In this document: piece after piece, positions 4,843 through 6,791 of the stretch
How the letters are laid out: each line of letters begins with the position of its first letter
Numbering within the stretch: position 1 is the first letter of the stretch
NCBI GenBank assembly: GCA_044235825.1
Contig: JBIIHL010000063.1
Span: 1 to 6,791 of the forward strand
DNA length: 6,791 nt
Reading direction: 5' to 3'
From: CANGYM01 sp044235825
Lineage (GTDB): Bacteria; Pseudomonadota; Alphaproteobacteria; JAJTHO01; CANGYM01
Made by a program: the position numbers and the translations under genes
Notes under the pieces: model-generated
Database searches by the model: none
Told to the model about the DNA's origin: nothing
The model's input: only the letters and a program-made list of their open reading frames with translations

Positions 4843-5711
4843 GCCTATACACCACCCTGATTGCCCCCTTTGCTGAGTATGGGTTTATGAGCAAAGCCCT
4901 GCTGGGCTGTATTCTGCTGAGCCTGAGCAGTGCCCCGCTGGGGGTTCTGTTGATGCTGCGGCAAATGAGCCTGATGGGCGATGCCATGGCCCATGCCGTC
5001 CTGCCTGGGGTGGCCGTGGGGTTTTTGCTGGGGGGGGCATCGTTGCCCCTGATGAGTTTGGGGGGATTTGTGGCGGGTGTGATGATCGCCGTTCTGGTGG
5101 GTCTGGCCACCCGCAGCACCACCCTAAAGGAAGATGCGAATCTGGCAGCGTTTTACCTGATGGCCCTTAGCCTTGGCGTTTTGCTGATCTCGCTCAAGGG
5201 CAACACGGTGGATTTGATGCACCTTTTGTTTGGCAGTGTGCTGGCGGTGGATGATGCGTCCCTGCGCCTGATGGCGGGGGTGTCATCGTTCACCTTAATC
5301 ACCTTTGCGCTGTTTTATCGGGCGCTGCTGACAGAGGCCTTTGATCCCGTTTTTTTGCGTTCTGTCTGCAATCGGTCGGGGATGTTTCACCTGTTGTTTT
5401 TGGTGCTGGTGGTGGTGAATCTGGTGGCCAGTTTTCAGGCGCTGGGGACCCTGATGGCCGTGGGGCTGATGATGCTGCCGGCGGTGGCGTCCCGTTTTTG
5501 GGCCCAAGGGTTTGCCCCGATGGTTGGGGTGGCGGCGGGCCTTGGCCTCTTTGCCAGCACGGCGGGATTGCTGCTGTCGTATCACATCAACGTGCCCTCA
5601 GGGCCCGCCATTATCTTATCGGCGGGGGTGATGTATCTGTTGTCTCTGCTGTTCGGGCGGTTTGGCAGTGTGCGGGCACGGTATTTTCCCTTTAAACACC
5701 TGAATCAATAA
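4839..5711 (+). CDS. znuB: Zinc ABC transporter permease ZnuB
   Basis: A 290-aa inner-membrane permease of the ABC-3 family that forms the zinc channel. It is almost wholly hydrophobic, with about eight or nine spans. Family landmarks: SLMGDAMAHAVLPG (residues 44-57, the His-containing helix and contact region), HLLFGSVLAVD near the middle, FQALGTLMAVGLMMLPA followed by SRFW in the second half, and GPAIILSAGVMYLLS near the C-terminus. The start ATG at 4839 overlaps the znuC stop (ATGA); a longer reading from 4734 only repeats znuC sequence in another frame. A run of 8 G (5030-5037) encodes Gly-Gly and is a mild slippage risk. The stop TAA ends 11 bp before the znuA start. Length is slightly above the common 260-290 range. 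Confidence 0.93.
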   Translation: MSLYTTLIAPFAEYGFMSKALLGCILLSLSSAPLGVLLMLRQMSLMGDAMAHAVLPGVAVGFLLGGASLPLMSLGGFVAGVMIAVLVGLATRSTTLKEDANLAAFYLMALSLGVLLISLKGNTVDLMHLLFGSVLAVDDASLRLMAGVSSFTLITFALFYRALLTEAFDPVFLRSVCNRSGMFHLLFLVLVVVNLVASFQALGTLMAVGLMMLPAVASRFWAQGFAPMVGVAAGLGLFASTAGLLLSYHINVPSGPAIILSAGVMYLLSLLFGRFGSVRARYFPFKHLNQ

Positions 5712-5712
5712 T

Positions 5713-5717
5713 GGAGA
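5713..5717 (+). promoter_or_regulatory. Ribosome binding site that fixes the znuA start
   Basis: GGAGA, five bases before the ATG at 5723. It lies inside the four extra codons of the alternative start at 5711, and so favours the downstream ATG, which also gives a standard MKK signal-peptide start. Confidence 0.75.
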
Positions 5718-5722
5718 CTTGC

Positions 5723-6649
5723 ATGAAAAAAATACGCAACGCCTTTCTGCTCAGCCTAGGGCTCATCGTGGGGGCAGCCTCGGCTGATGCGGCGCCGCTG
5801 AAGGTGGTGGCCAGCTTTACCGTTCTTGGTGACCTTGCGCAACAAGTAGGCGATGATGATGTGACCGTCACAACCTTGGTGGGCGCGGATGGCGATACCC
5901 ATGTGTTTCAGCCTACCCCCAATGATGCCAAAGCCTTAAAAGAGGCGGACGTGATTATCATCAATGGCCTGGGGTTTGAAGGGTGGATGAGCCGCCTGAT
6001 TGAATCCTCTGGCACCAAAGCCCCTGTGGTCACCGCCAGCCAAGGCATTGCCAAAACCCTGACCATGGCGGAAAAAGAGGAAGAAGGCCATCATGACCAC
6101 CATCATCACCATGGCAGCACCGATCCCCATGCTTGGCAGAGCCTGACCAATGGGCGCGTGTATGTGAAAAACATCGCGGCTGCCTTGCAAAAAGCCGATC
6201 CAGCGAACAGTCAAGACTATACAGACAGAGCCGCAAAACTGGATGCGGAACTCGCTGCCCTGGATGCTTGGGTGAAAAAAGAAATTGCCACCGTGCCTGA
6301 AGCAAAACGCCGCGTCATCACCACCCACGATGCCTTTGGCTATTTTGCTGATGCGTATCAGGTGACCTTTTTGGCCCCCACGGGCTTTAGCACCGATGAT
6401 GAACCCAGCGCCAAGGAAATGAAAACTTTAATCCAGCACATCCAATCCGGAAAAACCCGCGCCCTGTTTTTGGAAAGCATGGGCAACCCCAACATCATCA
6501 AACAACTGGCCGCCGAAACGGGGGCCGTGGTGGGGCCGGCTTTATACACCGATGCCCTGTCCACGGAAAATGGGCCCGCAGCAACCTATCAAAAAATGAT
6601 GCAATACAACGTCACGGCACTGGTGAACGCCATGCAGCAAAATCCGTGA
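5723..6649 (+). CDS. znuA: Periplasmic zinc-binding protein ZnuA
   Basis: A 308-aa cluster A-I solute-binding protein that captures zinc in the periplasm and delivers it to ZnuB. Residues 1-23 are a signal peptide (MKKIRNAF, hydrophobic core, ASADA), with cleavage near A23 or A24. Predicted zinc ligands: H60 in DTHVFQPTP, H136 in TDPHAW, H202 in ITTHDAFGYF, and D277 in LYTDALS. A charged His-rich loop (residues 117-130, seven His after an acidic run) lies just before H136, as is typical of zinc rather than manganese binders. Length is normal. It is the last gene of the operon, preceded by a good ribosome site that may give it extra translation, useful because binding proteins are needed in excess. 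No convincing terminator follows; an insertion sequence end begins within about 20 bp. Confidence 0.94.
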   Translation: MKKIRNAFLLSLGLIVGAASADAAPLKVVASFTVLGDLAQQVGDDDVTVTTLVGADGDTHVFQPTPNDAKALKEADVIIINGLGFEGWMSRLIESSGTKAPVVTASQGIAKTLTMAEKEEEGHHDHHHHHGSTDPHAWQSLTNGRVYVKNIAAALQKADPANSQDYTDRAAKLDAELAALDAWVKKEIATVPEAKRRVITTHDAFGYFADAYQVTFLAPTGFSTDDEPSAKEMKTLIQHIQSGKTRALFLESMGNPNIIKQLAAETGAVVGPALYTDALSTENGPAATYQKMMQYNVTALVNAMQQNP

Positions 6650-6675
6650 CAGGGGTTTTTCAGGCTATAGTATTT

Positions 6676-6702
6676 CCCTTTTTTAATCGTACTAAAAAAG
6701 GG
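6676..6702. repeat. 9-bp inverted repeat at the transposase stop codon
   Basis: CCCTTTTTT (6676-6684) and AAAAAAGGG (6694-6702) are exact complements around a 9-base loop. The stem includes the transposase stop region. It could be part of the insertion-sequence end or a weak bidirectional terminator between znuA and the element; neither strand has the usual GC-rich stem followed by a U run. Confidence 0.6.
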
Positions 6703-6791
6703 CATTGACGGCGTTGTAATGGTCCATGTTGGGGTGGCGTATAATTTTGCGATATTTTCGTTTGAGGTTGGCCCAGACATGTTCGATGGGA
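6692..6791 (-). CDS. IS630-family transposase, C-terminal 33 residues (partial)
   Basis: The reading frame enters at the right edge and ends in TAG at 6692-6694. The visible residues begin PIEHVWANLKRKYRK and end NAVNALF. The (N)PIEHxW motif is the hallmark of the IS630/Tc1-mariner DDE domain and contains the third catalytic acidic residue, here an intact Glu. The base before the first Pro codon is compatible with the usual Asn. The N-terminus, the other two catalytic Asp residues and any frameshift lie outside. It converges on znuA with 42 bp between the two stops. Confidence 0.85.
   Translation of the reverse strand, partial: PIEHVWANLKRKYRKIIRHPNMDHYNAVNALF

Larger units (their letters stand above)
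6666..6791 (-). mobile_element. End of an IS630-family insertion sequence, cut by the window edge
   Basis: The C-terminal end of an IS630-type transposase enters from the right edge and stops at 6692. IS630/Tc1 elements insert at TA and keep their terminal repeat a few tens of bases behind the transposase stop, which places the outer end near the TATA at 6666-6672. The other end is outside the window, so the exact boundary and TA duplication cannot be confirmed; the left limit given is approximate. Confidence 0.6.

Noticed and set aside
5711..5722. znuA start four codons earlier (METC)
   Set aside because: The ribosome site GGAGA lies inside those codons, and the downstream ATG gives a standard signal peptide.
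6661..6671. 11-bp match CAGGCTATAGT between the IS edge and the GTPase promoter (minus strand of 1765-1775)
   Set aside because: Matches of this length are expected by chance in about 7 kb on two strands, and the flanks do not match.
6589..6780. 63-codon minus-strand ORF across the znuA end and the IS
   Set aside because: It is out of frame with the transposase, whose PIEHVW motif reads in another frame, and it runs antisense into znuA.
1..6791. CRISPR array, tRNA, rRNA or riboswitch
   Set aside because: No regularly spaced repeats, no cloverleaf or conserved rRNA segments, and leaders too short for a known metal riboswitch.

Overview
This window is a zinc-acquisition locus of a Gram-negative bacterium, most likely an alphaproteobacterium. 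Three things point there: the two Zur operators match the alphaproteobacterial type (TGTTATA-N-TATAACA); a Fur-family Zur, a ZigA/ZagA-type COG0523 GTPase and ZnuABC lie side by side; and DUF1007 is paired with a NicO-family transporter. I cannot name the genus. An IS630-type transposase end at the right edge and a long C/G homopolymer at the left mark the borders of the conserved block.

Layout. Positions 1-91 hold nothing I can support. A 61-codon minus-strand ORF of unknown function (92-277) carries a run of 12 C in its first ten codons. Positions 278-475 are mostly non-coding, but include a 39-bp exact copy of the 3' end of zur (409-447). It lies in frame after the stop codon of the neighbouring GTPase gene. 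The GTPase gene (476-1708, minus) has its own promoter, whose -10 box lies inside a perfect 15-bp Zur operator (1749-1763). Next come three tightly packed minus-strand genes: a DUF1007 periplasmic protein (3281-3958), a NicO-type membrane transporter with two His clusters (2243-3271) and zur itself (1804-2238). They run divergently from a plus-strand operon: a previously unlisted 38-codon single-span membrane ORF (4007-4123), znuC (4120-4842), znuB (4839-5711) and znuA (5723-6649). One perfect Zur operator (3961-3975) sits in the 48-bp gap between the two operons and can serve both. The window ends in the C-terminal part of an IS630-family transposase (6692-6791, minus).

How the parts fit. 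With zinc available, Zur should occupy both operators and silence the divergent operons and the GTPase. Because zur is the last gene of one repressed operon, it would be autoregulated. In zinc starvation, ZnuA captures periplasmic zinc, ZnuB/ZnuC import it and the GTPase allocates it to client proteins. The DUF1007/NicO pair would form a second metal route; that it handles zinc is inferred only from the Zur operator, gene order and His-rich segments. The least explained items are the 38-aa ORF coupled to znuC, the zur-tail copy, the poly-C ORF, the probably leaderless DUF1007 transcript and the mature DUF1007 protein beginning His-Pro-His.
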